The position numbers and the translations under genes were made by a program. The notes below the pieces were generated by a model. That model worked only from the letters and a program-made list of their open reading frames with translations. It was not told the origin of the DNA and ran no database searches. This document shows, in pieces, positions 1-14,700 of a stretch of 64,000 nucleotides of DNA. The DNA is from Stercorarius parasiticus (lineage: Eukaryota > Chordata > Aves > Charadriiformes > Stercorariidae), in assembly GCA_013396915.1 (NCBI GenBank), contig VWZL01000819.1, positions 372,001 to 436,000 of the forward strand, written 5' to 3'. Within the stretch, counting starts at the first letter, position 1; the number at the start of each line of letters is the position of its first letter.

Positions 1-3000
1 TAAGTTAAACCAGCTGTGCAACAACAAAATGCGTTATCCCTGCTGCCGAGCGCTTGGGCAGCAAACAAGACCATAAATGCCCACTGGTGAATTGTAAAAT
101 TTGTACACAAAGGTTTCAACTTGGCTGAAAACTTTCTTTCACTGCTTATTTTTTGGCTAAACGCTCAGCAGTTACCCAGAAGACACTAGTTAGATGTAAA
201 ACTTGCGGTAAATGCAAGTTCCTCCAAAGAGCTTGTAGGTGTACCTGGGGCGTAACCCAGCAAATTAATATTATCTCACACCAAATATTTATGACTGGGA
301 TTGCATGTATGTAGCATAGCTGGGGGAAAAAAAAAACCCAGACAACTGCATCTGTTCCTTTCTTCACTGGATAGTTTTTAATAACATAACTGGTCTCTCT
401 AAGTATCTTGCCTGGGTGCCAAAAATCATCAGAGACACCAATGACTAAGTTTTGGAAGGTGAGCTCCCCTCTCAGTCTAGGATGAGTCACGCTAGCCGGA
501 GGTGGTGGGGAGAGGCTCACCCCTACTTTTGGTGGTTTGGAGGCTCGTGAAAGGCAGACCTGTCAGTCAGGCTTGTCTTGCAGCCTTTGCAATCACTGGC
601 GGTAAAGAATTGTGACCCTGCTGCTCAGTGGGTAAAAAGAAGGGCATGGGGAGAAATGATGGAGAGTTTCAGTCTTCTGCATCTCTGCTGCTCAAGCTGT
701 CAGCCCAAAAGCTGATTTATGAGACAAATGAAGTGCATACCAGTGAGCCTGGTGTAAGAGGCAAAAAAAATAAGAGGGGAAAAAAAAAAGTAGCTGAGAC
801 AAAAGCATGAATGCATCTGACCTGAGAGCATAATCCAGATGCTTGCTTGCAACACAAAATTAATAATGTATTTTGAGATCTCAGCCAGGGACCCAGATGG
901 GGGGAGCCTTGTTGAAGGGCTTCCAGCTCGCTGACTCACCGCTCTCTCCCCTGTGACTCACTCCTCTCTGACTTTGGCTCTTCTGGGGAGAGGGTGGGAA
1001 ATAGCAAAACATGCGCCCAGCCTGTTGAAAAGTTAGACTAGATCCAAGAACTATGCACTGGGGGAAGGGCAGGGGCATGTGAGAAGGACTTTCCTATTTT
1101 ATATGACTCCCAAGAGGCTTGGGCTAGGAATAAGCAATAGCATCCTTCTCTCTGCTTGCAGACAGTGCAATCAAGAAAAACTGAACTTCAGGGGTGTTTC
1201 TCACCCTTGCCTCAAGTGCAGAAGGGCTTTTTTATTTTTCTTTTTTTTTTCTTTCAACCCATCTTTACTTCTAGTTATTATAGAGTTTGATTTTATTATT
1301 ATCTTTTTAAATACAAAATGCTTGGAAGGGATGTTAAGGAATGTGAAATAATATTTTGGAACACGGAAAGACAAAGCAGTAAACATGGTTCTTGAAAAAT
1401 CCCCCCCGTTACTTAAAAATAAATACATCTCTTCTTTGCTGGTTGTGCGCTGGAAATACTTGAGTGTTTGCAATGGAAGTGTGGGCATGCATGTGTGCAT
1501 AATGGGGTGGATTATAAGATTTTCTCAGCATGAACTTCAGCATTTCCAACTGTGTAACCTGAGCAAGTTGGGAAGATGTGCAGATTTAATTACCATGTAA
1601 ATCTATTAGCTCTGAGTTTCTTGGCATTTGTTTTGCTGATGACACAACCTGAATGTTATTCACTTAGTGGATTTTTTTAATCCGTCCAAATTTTTTTTTT
1701 TTAAATGCTTAAAATGAGTAATTGCTGGTGTGAGACTCCAAACGATCATATCTGCTGTTATGGTGGATCTCTTTGCTGTTTTCCAATACCAATTTCATGT
1801 TATTCTTCGTATACTCCGGCAAATGAGGTAATTTCAGTGTAGTTAATGACTAGACAGTAAAGAATTTTATAGTAGAGTAAAATAAGTGAGCAACTATTTC
1901 TCTGCATCTTGGTTTTGATTTTTGCACTGTACAAGATAAACACCTAGAAATCTGAGGTTCCCCCTGTTTGCCCTTGGCAGGTACATAAGGCAGGGTAGGG
2001 TAAATCTCTTTTGTGTTATCAGCATGTTTTAGGCGTGACTTGGGGGACTGTTTACAGTCCTCAGTCTCTGTTCTCTGCTATGGCTGCATCTAAAACTTTT
2101 TTTCCTGCCATCAGAAAGCTCTTCCAGCTATTTTGGTCCTTCATCAGGCTGAGAGGGAGGATCTCTGTGTCCTTTTTAAGAGTAAGAATTTAGATGTGCC
2201 TGCAATTGCATGCTCAATACTGTGATCTGTCCAAGAGGTCTCTCAGCAACTTAGATTTCAGCTATTCCAGGTGTAGTTGCATTAATTTTTTCGAATATTT
2301 GCTGCCAAATATAGTTGGCCGTGTCCCCCTCCCCAGTTAATGCATACCAAAGGTAAGCACCCTGATATATCAAACTGTACAGGCTGCAGCCTTCTGCTCT
2401 TTCACTCTTTCTCCCTGTGGGGATGTTGGTGAATGACTCTGTGGGGTTGGGCTTGTCTCTCTTTCAGCCCCCACCTTTGGAATCAATCTTATGGAAAAAT
2501 ACCGTATTGCTGCCAGGCTGTCCTTCGTTTCTCTTCCTTGCAAAAGCAATGCAACAGGAGCTTGGATCTGTGCCTTGTCATAGCGAGGTATCAGTGCACC
2601 CCATGCCAGTAGAGGAGCTCTTCTCGGTTCCCTGCAGGTCATATGCGAGTGAATTGCAGACGTGAGGCTACAGAGGCTCCATCGGTAGCTCTTCTCAAAC
2701 CTGACAAAGATGAGTACCATGCGATACAAGCCGTGGCTGAGTTTGGAGAAGAATGAGTGGTGGCCAGCTTCCCTGCTGCAAACATAAAGTATTTCTAGAA
2801 AGAGAAGAGGTTGAGAGAAGTGAGGTACCTGAAACTGCAGAATTTGTGTTTGAATCTCCGAAAATTAACTGATGCCCAAGTGACAGTGAGTACTGAGAAC
2901 AGTTGTCTTGGTTGTTGGAAGCTGGTGCACACTGACACCTCCAGTCCATCATCGATGAACTTGCAACAGGAAAATCAACAGCACCACCAGGAACACGTCT

Positions 3001-6000
3001 GTGAAGAAAACGCCTGCTTTGAGGAAGTTTTTTAACCTGTGCCTTGGGGTTTAACCTTGGGGTTGGACGTGCAGAAAGTCATGGACTTCTCTGCTGCGTT
3101 GTCATCGTTGGTAGGCTTGTGTGTGCAGTCCTCCATGAGCAGCATCTCTAGACATGGTTCTTCATTAGCTAAAAAGGACAGGTCTCTGCTCCAAGCCCCT
3201 GTGGGTAGATGCTGCACTTGCAAACCCAGGCAGAGCTGGTAGCAAGGTGTGTGATGCCTTTTACAGCTCTTGCGATGCAGTCAAGTCTAGAGCTCAGCCC
3301 ATGAAGGCTGACCAGCCTTCATGGCACGTATGTGCCATCTTTAACAACTGGCATCTTGCGACGATGCCCCAGAGCTTGAAGCCTTTTGTTAGCAGCTGTG
3401 ACTCCTGCTCAGACCTCCTCAGCTACCATATAAGCAGCTGTCAGATGTCTGTGAAATGTGTGCTTGGTTCCTTGAAGAGGAGATAGTATCTCCATGTAGC
3501 CATGCTTCTTGATCCGTTTGATGCCATTCACTAGAAATGCTGCTATCTTTTGCGGTATTTTGTGTTTTATCTCCTATGCACCTTTGTTTATGCAAACCGC
3601 AAAAGAGCTGCTAAAGAAATTATTTCCTCTTCGCCCTCTTATCTTAATGTGAGAAGAAATTGCTGGGGGTGGGGGGGAAGGAGCGGGAAAATTCATGCCT
3701 GTGGTGCACGTTTACTTCCCCATGGATGGGGGTTGGTTTGTGGTCTCCCCTTTCTCCCCTCTTTCCTCATCTTCTGCAGGAGCACTGCCTTGTATATTAC
3801 ATGGACTCTGATTCCTTTGATACAGAAGTAAGGGTGCAATCCTTGCCCCCCACCCTCCATTATTGCTGCTGAAGCCTTACAAGAGATAAATATCAGTCAG
3901 TTTTGTACCTACGGGTAGATGGTGGGCTTCATTTTTATCCCATGAGTGCCTGTTAGGTAGAAGGGATGCTTCTACCTTGGCAGTTCCTCTTGTGGAGGGG
4001 GGATTGATCCCTCCAGACCTCAGGGCAAGCCACGAAGGAGAATATCTTGAATTCCCAGGAGGTTCTCACCTTGGCATGTTGCCTGTAGGCTGCCTTGTGC
4101 TTGGCTGCTTGGAGAGCAGAGCTTGCTTTGCAGTACCTGGCTGACGAGCTGGGTGCCGGTGACGGGGTGTGCCATGGTGCTGCCGCTGCAGGTCCCCTCT
4201 GGGGGGACTCTGTTGGAAAGGGTGCGTTGTGCTGCTGCAGTCGGTGTGTGGGACTTGGAGCTGGCACAGCGCGTTTTCCAGGCTCAGCAAAACCCGTCAC
4301 TTGTTTAATAATTTAAATATAGTTATGAAGCGTCATTTGGGGCTCTTGATTTCTCTTCATTCCTTTTTTCAGTGAGTTCTTAGAAAGCCAGTTTTCTGAA
4401 CGTGACTGTTTCATTTTTAGTCATGATAATGTGGCGTCTCTAGACAACTGGTGCTAGTGCTGCTCTCGTCTGGCTTCAGGTCATCTGGTGGAAAAGTCAG
4501 CACTGCCATGCGCCTAGCAAAACCTGAGTCTCTGTGTTACTTCAGAGATGTTCATTTCATCAGACAAGAAAGAAAAAAAACCCAACTTGCCCCTTAGGCA
4601 GAGCTGGAGAAAAGGGCCTTTGTCCGGCAGGAACAGGCAGATGCTGTGGAGAGCTGCAGCCCGCAGCCAGCTGGTCTGCAGCCAAATACTACTTTCGAAG
4701 AGCTATCCAAAATCCACTGCGCACCCGGATACAAGAGCTCTCCTCTGTTTGCTTACCGTGGGGTGATGTCTGTAGGTGTTTTGTGTTCCCCAAAAGCACC
4801 CAGGTTATAAGCGGGAGCAAACATCCAGCCGTGTTGGTGGTGAAATTCTGTGGGGCTGCAACTTGACTTTCTCCCTGTAAACAAGAGCGCTGTTGTTTTG
4901 TTTGTCTTTTCAGTGTTCTGGGGGAAAGGGAAGCGGAAGATAAGGTTACATCTGTCCTAAATCCATGACTTTTTATGGAGGTTAAAATCCCAGCTGAACA
5001 CCTCTCTTTGCTATGTAGAGAGAATAGTTTAATAATTCAAGCGGACTCCTTGTACCAACACATGTCCGCAATTAGGGCTGTGGCTGCCAGTGGGGTGCGA
5101 GGATAGCAGGGAGCTGGCAGCAGGGCTGTCTACAGACCTGTTAAAAACAAACAAAACAAAACAAAAAAGAAGAAAAAGAGATACTTTTTCTTGCAAGTAC
5201 TCTTTTCTCTGTCTCTTTTTTTTTTTAAGGTGAGCTCTCTGTGTGAAAGATGCCAAGCTGAAAGCCACAGACAAAGAATTTCTTTCTTTTCCAAGCAAAT
5301 ATATATTCAGGTTGTGAGTGTAAAATTCTCAGTTTCCTCCCTAAATTGCCCTTTCCTGTTCCTGAGTGCAGGGGTGGTTGCTGCCATATCAGAATTGAGG
5401 GTTATTCTGTGGCGCAGCTGATGACCACTAAGGTGCATGCAGAAGCGGAGAGGGGAGCACGGAGAGGAGCAAGAGGAAGAGGAGGGTTGTCAAGGGGAGG
5501 ACGTGCTTTGAAAAGACAGCTTGAAGTGTAGGTGGAAGTTTTGAGGAGATGGAGACCTCACTGCTCCCAGATGGCTTCTGCTGTAGCTGCTGCTCAGGTG
5601 CCCTTTCCTTTTTAATTCTTGAGGCAAATGGAGCTGCTTTCAATGAGATAATTGTTTGCTTAAGGAAAAAAAAAATAATCAAAGGGAGCTGGCTTTAAGC
5701 GTTCATTATAGCAGAGATGTGTGTAACCTATGAAAGATTCCTGTAACTCAAGTGGTGGTGTTTTTTTATAATCACTCAGTGAGAAGTCCAGATCCCTAAA
5801 ATTGTCTGTTCCAGGAGTTCAGTAGTTGTGCAGTCTGGCCTGTGGCAATTGTTTGAGGCTTCTCTATTGATCAGTATTCAAAGTTGTATCACAGACCGTT
5901 AAAAATAGGATTAAAAATTATAATGAAACTAGAGAATCGTTTTAAAAACTGATTGACCATTTATTTGCTATCAGACAATTCAGTTGTAAACGCAAATTCT

Positions 6001-8571
6001 TTTCTTCCTCACAGCTTGGTGCTTTGCAGCTGCACGTGAAAAGGAGAAAGCATAAATGTTGATGAACATGTTGAATATCCTTCCCCACCCCCAAGGTCCT
6101 CTTTCTGGTTTTGGGAAGTTGAATGTTTGTTTCCTTCTTTACTTTTTCTGAAGCAGTTTTAGGAAAATTCCCCATTCAGAAAGGAAAAAAACCCCAAAAC
6201 CTAACTTAACTGACTTTAATCAAATGGAAGAAGTAAAATAGTATTAAAAATTAATTTCTTCCATATCAAAGAAGTAGTACGCAGAAGGCTAATAGAAATC
6301 TTTGTTTGGGAATTTGTCAAAAATAGCCGAGTAGCCTGTGGTCATTTTGTCTTTTCAGTTGAGTCTTTTAAATTAGAACATCTAAATAGTGTCAGACTCA
6401 GTCAACGCTTAGGTATGATGTTTGCAAGGGTGACATCCTCAGATTGGATGACACTGGTGATAAAGTAGCCGTTAGTTGAAACCAGGGTACAAAGATTGTA
6501 GCAGCCCTATTTCAGCAACTCCTAGTCATCAGCCAGAATAAAGCATGCAAGAATTAGAAAGAGGGAAAGGTTCTAGCCAACTTTAGGAAAATATGCGAAC
6601 ATACATAATTGACTACCACCATTAGCCCCAATGAAGTGTGTAGACTGTGGGGAAAATATTCTCCCTAAGAAAGGCATTGCCTTTTATAGCTTCATCCTTG
6701 ACTTCTGTCGTGGTTGGGAAGCATTTCTGTTCCTTGTTTATGCTCTAATGACTGCCTAGTCAGTGTCTTTATTGATGCACGAAGGGTGTTCGGCTAGTCT
6801 TGAGCATCCTTTTTCATTTCTTCTTTGCACAGTGGAGAATTGTAGTTTATGCTTTTAGCCTTGCAAACGTTGGGAGGCAGCCCTAGATGTGAAGTCCAAG
6901 TGAGTCCTTGGTTATCAAAATAAAAATAAACAAGGATTTCTAAGGTGATCATGACCCTCTTGCTGAGTCATCTGAGAGTTTAGTAGTGTTATCATTTATG
7001 GCAAGTAAATACGAGGCTACAAATCTGTTTTGCCATTTGTAAAGGCTTTACTTCAGCTAGCTTGCTATTCCACCATAGTAACTGTGGTCCTCTGTTTATT
7101 ACCTTATGTCTAGTAAATATTTTCTTTTCCTCAGTGTCAGTCAGAATTGACCGAAGCCGTATTAATTTTGAAAGAAGGCACAGTTAGCATTTGCGAGCAT
7201 CTTGGAAGAGGTGCTTCGACTTCCAGGGGACTCTGTGAGAGCCAGCTGTGCTCAGTGTTTTTCAGCATCAGGCTTCAAGGCTACAGATGCTGCTGGAGCT
7301 GTGAAATGTGTGCGCATGGGGATGTGAGCACACCCTCATGGATTTATACAATATTGACTTGTTTAATTCTTAATTCAGCCTACAGGAAGCCGAATCTTGA
7401 ATTTCAGTGTTTGTTTCTGCAGGAGAGAGCAAGACGAAGAGCCAAGATCAATACTGCTTGCAAAAACAGACTTAGACTTTTGTAGGATCATGCCCCAAGC
7501 GACAAAGACTCCTATGTAAGATGGTAGATAATGCCTGATTGTTTGGAAAAGCTCGTTACAATTCATTGTCCCAATATTTTTGTACAAAAATAGAATTCTT
7601 TGTGTGAATGCGATGAGCAGGAATGGTTTCTTGCGATGCGGTTTCTTGGTCTGTCAAAGATACATTCTTCTGACGTTGGAAACAAAACCAAGAAGAGCTG
7701 CAGAGTTTTTGTCTGTTGATGGGGACTGCATTGGAGTCTCAAGGGAGTGGACCGGGAGATTCAGTTTGTGCTCATTTTGAATAAGAAACAAACACAAAGT
7801 TATCCTACTAAATACAGCTGTTACATGTGCTGTCAGTGTAATGGATTCAGTGTAATATATAAAGTGGTAGTTAGTACTGACTGTCAGGAGCTCCAACTGA
7901 GGGGCCTAGAAGCTGGATACAGACTCTAGTCCTAGGTGGAATGCGACTTCTAAAATAGATACATAAATCAGCCAGGAAACCCGTTTTATAGCAAATGCGT
8001 TAATTGCATGGCTGGGGACGTGCATGGACCCGTTTTCCTAGAGCACACTGTATGTTCTGCGCGGCTCAAATAGTCATGCATGGTGTCAGAGTCTGTGTCT
8101 GAGTGTGTTTCCTTTTTCTACTCTGCTTCAGTGAACATTAACCCAATATGTCCTATTCCATGCACAAAGCGTTCTGATGATAAATCCTGCAGGATCTTTC
8201 ACGCTGTCTGGGTGAAATGTGCTTTTCCATTTTCGGTGGCGTGCTGTAGTGAGTACCTTTGGGGAGGGGGCGGAGGAGGCTGGTTCAGGACATGACTACT
8301 GTGCTTCTATTTTCTGTTTTTGTTGCAAGTTTATCACAGGCTCTTCTGTTGTAATGTATGCCTCTGAGAGGACTTTTGTTCTAGCTGTAGCTCTTTAACT
8401 TGAAGTAGTGATTGGAGGAGGAGGTTGTTACGCAGGGCTGGTAGATCCTGCTGCTGACTGGCACGGATGCCTGGTGCAGATACTGGAATTGTTCTGATCA
8501 ATGGTCTCCTGTTGTTGGTATGACAGACAGGCAAGGAGATAAACTTTTCTCCCCCCTTTTTATCTCCACAG
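1..8571 (+). other. CREB3L2: CREB3L2 intron 1 (3' part)
   Basis: No exon, CpG island or full repeat is recognised, and nothing matches the expected exon 1 (a coding end before His in phase 0). All ORFs are short and lack family features. The stretch is T-rich with mononucleotide runs (for example 1231-1251, 781-790). A 26-bp near-palindrome lies at 3299-3324. The promoter and exon 1 must lie upstream of the window. Confidence 0.8.
3299..3324. repeat. 26-bp inverted repeat, 12-bp perfect arms
   Basis: CCATGAAGGCTG, spacer AC, then CAGCCTTCATGG. The arms are exact reverse complements. It lies in intron 1, away from any recognised repeat. The function is unknown; it could extrude as a cruciform or hairpin, or be a chance event. 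Confidence 0.85.
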
Positions 8572-8788
8572 CACTTCACAGAGTTCCTGGATGAGTTTTC
8601 ACCAGATGTCCTAGGCCAGCTCTTGAATGATCCCTTCTTGTCTGAGAAGAATGAAATAATGGAGGTGGAACTGTCTCCAGCATCCCCAGCGCCCCTCATC
8701 CAGGCAGAACACAGCTACTCCCTCTGCGGGGACTCTCGACCCCAATCTCCCTTGACCCACATCTCGACTGATGACAACTTCAATGAAG
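8572..8788 (+). CDS. CREB3L2: CREB3L2 exon 2 (217 nt)
   Basis: The acceptor is a C/T-rich tract ending tatctccacag and the donor is AAG|GTAGTA. The exon enters in phase 0 with [10 protein letters not shown] and encodes visible residues 1-72, leaving one base (g) for the next codon. It holds the acidic N-terminal activation segment ([10 protein letters not shown], then [16 protein letters not shown]), the most diagnostic stretch for CREB3L2 over CREB3L1. In human the preceding exon ends just before the equivalent His, so the missing 5' coding part is about 34 codons. Confidence 0.95.
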
Positions 8789-11700
8789 GTAGTACTGATG
8801 TGTGCGAGATCTGCTGACATCGATGCAGTGAGCCCTTGTTCATTTGTCACGATGATACAGTAACGAAATGTTCCTGATGGGGTGATGATGCATGAAGGGT
8901 GCATGTGAGTGCTCGGTGCTAATTGAAATACCTACAATGAAATCACAGCAGGGATTTGTTTTAGGTCTGCAGGCATTGTGAATAAAGAAACTTGTCCATA
9001 GACAGGAAAATTGTGCTCAGCAGAAGTTTGAATTAGAAGTAAAGTGCCCATCAAAAAGGAATGGGAGAAGGGCCAGAAATACAATTGTTTCCATGTATTT
9101 GTGTCTGTGGTTTTTGAAGATAAATGGAGACTGATAAACCAAATGAGTCAAATGAGGACCACCATGAAGTCTGAGTACTGAAGAATTTGACACGTAAGGA
9201 AAGGGTGAAGTAGGTTTTGTTTGGTCTTCCGGAGAAAAGGCAAAGGGGAGATCTCATTGCTGTCTATGGCTATCTTATGAAAGGGTGCAGAGAAGACAAA
9301 GCTGGAGTCCTCTGAGATACACAGTGATAGCACAAGAGGTAATGGTTGCAAGTTGCAGTAAAGGAAATTCCGGTTGTGTGTTAGTTAAATAATTTTCACC
9401 ATGAGAGTTGATCAGACATTTGAAGAGGTGTCCAGAGCGGCTGTGAAGTCTTCAGCCATGGAGTACTCAAAGCTAAGCTAGGCAAGGCCCTGAGCAACCT
9501 GATCCAAATTGGCCATTCTCCAAATGAGGAGTTGGGCAAGATGTTATCCAGAGGTCCTGTCAAAGCTACATGATTTCAGGTTTATTAAAAATGAACAAAC
9601 AAACCTTTAAAACTACTTATTTTTAGTAGTGAGTATCTGGAGCTTCCTGGTATCCCACAATGAAAATCAGGTCATCTTATGTACGTTTCTAAACACACGT
9701 GTAGGAATGTAACTTCAGGTGCTGCCCCAGTCTTAAAACCTGTCTTGCTGAAGTCCTACTTTTTTTTTCCTTTTTAGAAAATAAAAAAAAAAAAGCAAAG
9801 GAAAAAAATAATGCCCATCAAGAAGTCATTGGTGATCTTGTAAAGATATAATAACTGCAACTTTATAGATTCTGTGGTTGTGGGAAATAGTGATGCATAG
9901 AAAATGATGAAAATCAACCACATTTTTTAGCAGTTATCTTTACTTCAGCAGTTATAAACAACTGCAGGGAAAAAATGGGAAATGCAGCAATGATGGGAGG
10001 AATGGATCCAACATGCTTGTTGTGATGTGAAGATGCCTGCTGGCAGGAAGGGGAGTTCAAAGTAAAAACGAGGTTGACGTGGGAGCAAGGCCATGAATAT
10101 CTGGTAACTATTAGGAATAATCATCATGGCAGACTTTCACTCCTAATAATTGGTTTGTCACTTCAACATTAGCTTTACAGTGAAAAGCAGTAGAGTACTA
10201 AGCTGCATTTTAGAATGGCAAATGAAAGCTAGCTAGGATGCTCAAAAATACTCCACAGAAAACTTGAGACCATTTTGAAAGTGGTGTGGTGATACATGTA
10301 TGGATTTAATTATATCTCAGGCTTTGTTGGATTGGGGTCTGGACAAAAAGAGCTATCTGGTAGGTTTTAATTACTTAACATAACAACTTAGCTGAAAAAA
10401 ACCAAACCAACTCATTATGGAGTACATTCTGTGATATTAAAATCTAAATTGCAGAAAATACAAGAATTTAAAAAGTGTAATGAATATAGCACATTGTGCA
10501 GTTAAAGATGAAATTAAATGCAAGTCAGTTGTTAAAACAACCAAGAAATAGAGCACATCGTTGTATTTAAATTTTGGGATAAAAGTTACTGTAAAAATCA
10601 TTGTATCAGCCATATAATTATCTATAGATTGGATACATACAAAAAATAATCAAATTTAATATTTTCTATTGCATACATACATAGCAGAATAACAGAATTA
10701 TGTTATTCTAATATGAGGTAGGATAATAGCCTAGTTAGGTTACGCATAATTTTTTACAGCTACTTTTAAGAACTTTTCTTTGGGTCCCCAATCACTTACC
10801 AACTGTTGCTTGAGAAGTCAGGTTAAGAAACAAATTGCCTGCAGTCATGGATTAATTTGTTATAGTTACTAAGGGCAGTCACATCTGGAGCAGACAAGAT
10901 GCTAAGATGCTCTTCTTCCCTGTTCCTATGTCTAGCCAGCACTGAGGCTGAGCAAGTTGCACCAGGGGAGGTTTAGACTGGATATTAGGAAAAATTTTAA
11001 CACCGAAACGGTTATCAAGCATTGGAACAGGCTGCCCAGGGAAGTGGTTGAGGCACCATCCCTGGAGGTATTTAAAAGCCGGGTAGACACAGTGCTTAGA
11101 GATATGGTTTAGTGATGGTTTTTGTCAGAGTTAGGTTGATGGTTGAACTCGATGATCTGAAAGGTCCCTTCTAACCCAGGTGATTCTATGATTCTATGAA
11201 AAGGGAGAGAGAGATTAGTGCTTATGTGTAAGCATTAACAAGCTAAGCTGTTTATGAAGATCCATCAGGATGTGGGTTTTCAAAAGCTGATAGTTTTGTA
11301 GTCCAAAGCGCTCTTTTTAAACAAGATGCAATCTGCTAGAGATTTCACAAGAGGACAACTAATAAAATCTGTGAAAAGACTTTTCAATGTGAGATGGGGT
11401 TTTGGAGATGATCTGTAAACATAATCTACATAAAGCCTTCACATTTTATATTTCCTGACTGTTTTATATGAATATCTTTAAATTAATACATACAGAAGAT
11501 AGAAAACTTAATTGTGGCAGGAGAAACAAGCACAAGAAACTTCAGAAAGTAAGCTTCCCTGGAAGTTAACGGGGAGAAGCTTCAAACTAGGCTGAAAGTG
11601 AGAGGAGTTTCCTTTGGGGAAAAATCCTGAAGAAATTAATACTGCTGATACCACTGGGTAATTAATAGAGCTCTAGTCAAAGGATGTTTTAAAAAGCCAA

Positions 11701-14700
11701 GAAACATTAACAAGTGGGTTTAAAAATAGAAAATGAATGGAAAGCATTTCATCTTCTGTTCACTCTGCAGAGTGTTTCATAAGAGAGGAGGAGGAGGAGT
11801 TGTTCTTGGTGTTTGGGGTTTTATTTAATTTTAACCCTGGAATCACGCTCATGACCTTTCAATACCTATTGACTTCAAGACAGTGAAGCTCAGAGAAATA
11901 CTTCAGGAAATTGCAGAATTACAGTTAACACGGCTGTCTGTAGATATTCAAAGGCATCACCCTGATGATTTTTCAGTCCTTGAGTGCATGAGAGGAGGAG
12001 AAGGGGATTTTGTGGGTGGCAATACTGCAGGGTTTGGCACTGGAGATTGAAAGCATCTCCATTGTTAGACAGTGGAGGTACACAGTGCTCCTGACAACCC
12101 TGGTGAATGCCAGTTCCCTTGGTGGAGTAAGGGGACAGCTACTCGGGAGCACTAGTGTCCTTTTGGGGAGCTGGAGGTATAGGGTGTGAAGGGGGAGGTC
12201 CATGTGCTCCAGCATGATCTCCCACTGCCGGGGAACTGGGATTGGTTTTGTGGAGTAGCAGAGGCTGAGAAACAAGGTTGGCTAAGGGGCTTATGTAAAG
12301 AACATGCGAAAAATGTGCATTCTCCAAATAACCACCCCACTGTGCAGATTGGTGAGCTCTTACAGCTGTCGTGTTTTCATGGGTTTTTCATGGTGAGGCT
12401 TCATGATCTGCAGGACTGGGAGCAGAAACAGGCTAGTGAGGAGGCTCATGTATGACACTTGCATGTGTGTGTGCACACATGCTATGGACATATGTGCTGA
12501 GGATCCGCGTTCCTGCGGTCAGCAGCAGTGCGAGGAGGAGGAGGAGGATGGCACAGAGCAGTTGAGCTGGATCTGGATGCCATTTCAGAGCTTAGCCTTT
12601 AGCTCTAGAGGACTAAGGGCCTGGTGTTGTGCACAAAGCACGTGGCAAACAGGCTTTCTTCTCTCTTTGCAGTGAAGTCAATAACACGATGGTTCAGTGG
12701 CACCCAACGTCTGCAGCGGTTTTCATCTACTTATTCCCAAGTATGGGGTCCCAGAGCCCCAGGTTACAGGGAGGTTGAATGAAAGGCCGGTCTTGTTTGG
12801 CACAGGATCATCAAGACACATGATCTTCTTAGGCCATTCAGTGTCTATTTCTGTCTTTTTTTTTCCCCACCAAATCTCTGACAACCTTACTGAAAATGTT
12901 ATTTAATGTTTCCTTTTGGCTGTTATGGTGGAGTGAATGATTGCTCTGAGTTTGTAAGCAACTTCTTACCAACTGTTGCAGGGGAATAATTAACTTCAGC
13001 CGTGAGCCATTCTCCTTGGCCGCTACCTGACCATTACCACGATTTCTACAACCACTAAATTAACCTATTCATGTAATTGTAAGTCTTACATAAAGATTTT
13101 TTAAGAAGTTCTAGAAGTGTAAAACCTGACAAACTCCTAAGCCTGGGTTTAACTCTTCCGAGGAGTCCTGTTGACCTCAAGGTGAGAACACGTTTAGGTA
13201 TCCATAAGATCAAGGTCCCAGCATTGGTTTTCCCTGGTTATTCACTCTTCTTCATTGTATTGAGGGTATTTGTCCAGTTTTGTGCAGAAGAACTTTTCTA
13301 AGTACTGGCAGGTTGTTGATAGTGTGGGGTCTCTGAAGGCATCAGTCCATAAATATCCAGCCTTGAAAGCGTTGGCAAGAATAACTATTTTAAAGCAGAT
13401 GTGAGCAAGATGTCTGGCATTTAATTGGGTTTTTTTCCCCCATCCTGAGAATCAATTCTTATATTCAACTTCGCAAAACTTTTAAGACTAAAGATACTAG
13501 AGAGAGAGATTTATATGCCTGACCTGCTTGCTTGCAGCTGGCTGATCATGTGCTTTTGTTTGCCTGAACTGGTGAACAAGGCACCTGGCCTGGGGGGAAG
13601 CTTCCAGGCTGTAACATAAAAAAGGAGGCTGCATCCCTGGTACCGATGAGCTGCACCAGTTGTGCTGCCACTTCTCATACAGCAGGCTTCCACTTTCTAG
13701 TTGCAAGTCCTGGGTTTTTTGAGACAACTGCAGAGTCGCTGTGGAGAAGCACAATGGGAAGTTGTGAAGTGGAAAATGCTTCTTGGAAGGGAATGAGGAA
13801 GCTGGGAGAGGAGGCTGAAAATAGGGCTGATGAATAAGGGAGACCTCTTGCTGCACATCAGAGCCTTTTGGGGCACAGGTTTGCTTCTGACAGTTGTAAA
13901 CGGTTAGTGAAAAAAAGCTTTATTTTCTGTTACGGTTGGTGTATGTCTGTCTTCAGTTTTCCAGTCTCTGCAGCCTTTTGGAAAGAGAGGGCTGTGGGTC
14001 AGACAGCCAGGAGCAAGGCAAGAACCAAGTTTCAGCAGGGACTATGGTTAGCCTCCTGTGTGACTTGAGGTGCGAGTGTAGGGTCCTTCCCTGCCCTCTG
14101 ATGCTTCATCTTGTCAGCCCTAGGCACAAACTTTAGGACAGTGTCTGCCCCTCGTTTTGGACGCATAAGATCCATAGGCGAGAACTGGGTACAAGTAATA
14201 CCGAGGGGCTGGTGTACAGCAGGAGCGTGGAAGCAGAGGCTGCAGCATCTGCGTGGGGCTCTTCATCCTCTGGGATCAGCTCAAGTGATAGGGGGTGGTT
14301 TGCAGTGGGTGTGCAGTATTTGGGTTTTGTGTGTGTGTTTTTTGGTTTGTGAGCCTGGCAGGGCTCAGACAGCAGAAAGAGGACTAGTCATTTATATGGT
14401 TTCTCTCCTCAAATTGTGGCCAGGTGGCTGGGTGCATTCCATTCCCCAACCCCTGAGGGCTCTGCTTTTGAGACTAGTCTTGGTCCCCACCTGCCCCTCC
14501 GGTTTGTGCTTTTCTGCTCAGGAATGCTTTGAAGTTGCTGTTGGATTTGAAGCGGCTTGTCTTGGCTAAAGGTTTGACAGACTGATTGCAGAAATGGTAT
14601 GTTTCTATTTTACGCTTAGCTGTGCCAAAACTGGGGCTGGCCCAAGAGTGTAACCTGTATTGTCATTGGGCTTTTTACTGCTGAGGTTATGTTTTCCTGT

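Noticed and set aside
1..8571. Search for CREB3L2 exon 1 and promoter
   Set aside because: No CpG island and no coding stretch ending in phase 0 that resembles the human N-terminus, so exon 1 is taken to be outside the window.
12461..12482. Inverted repeat GCATGTGTG-TGTG-CACACATGC in intron 2
   Set aside because: Most of it is alternating GT/CA, so the symmetry is a by-product of a short simple repeat.
14111..14569. 152-codon open frame in intron 2
   Set aside because: No domain, no codon-use signal, and no splice or promoter context. It is likely a chance frame in G-rich intron sequence.
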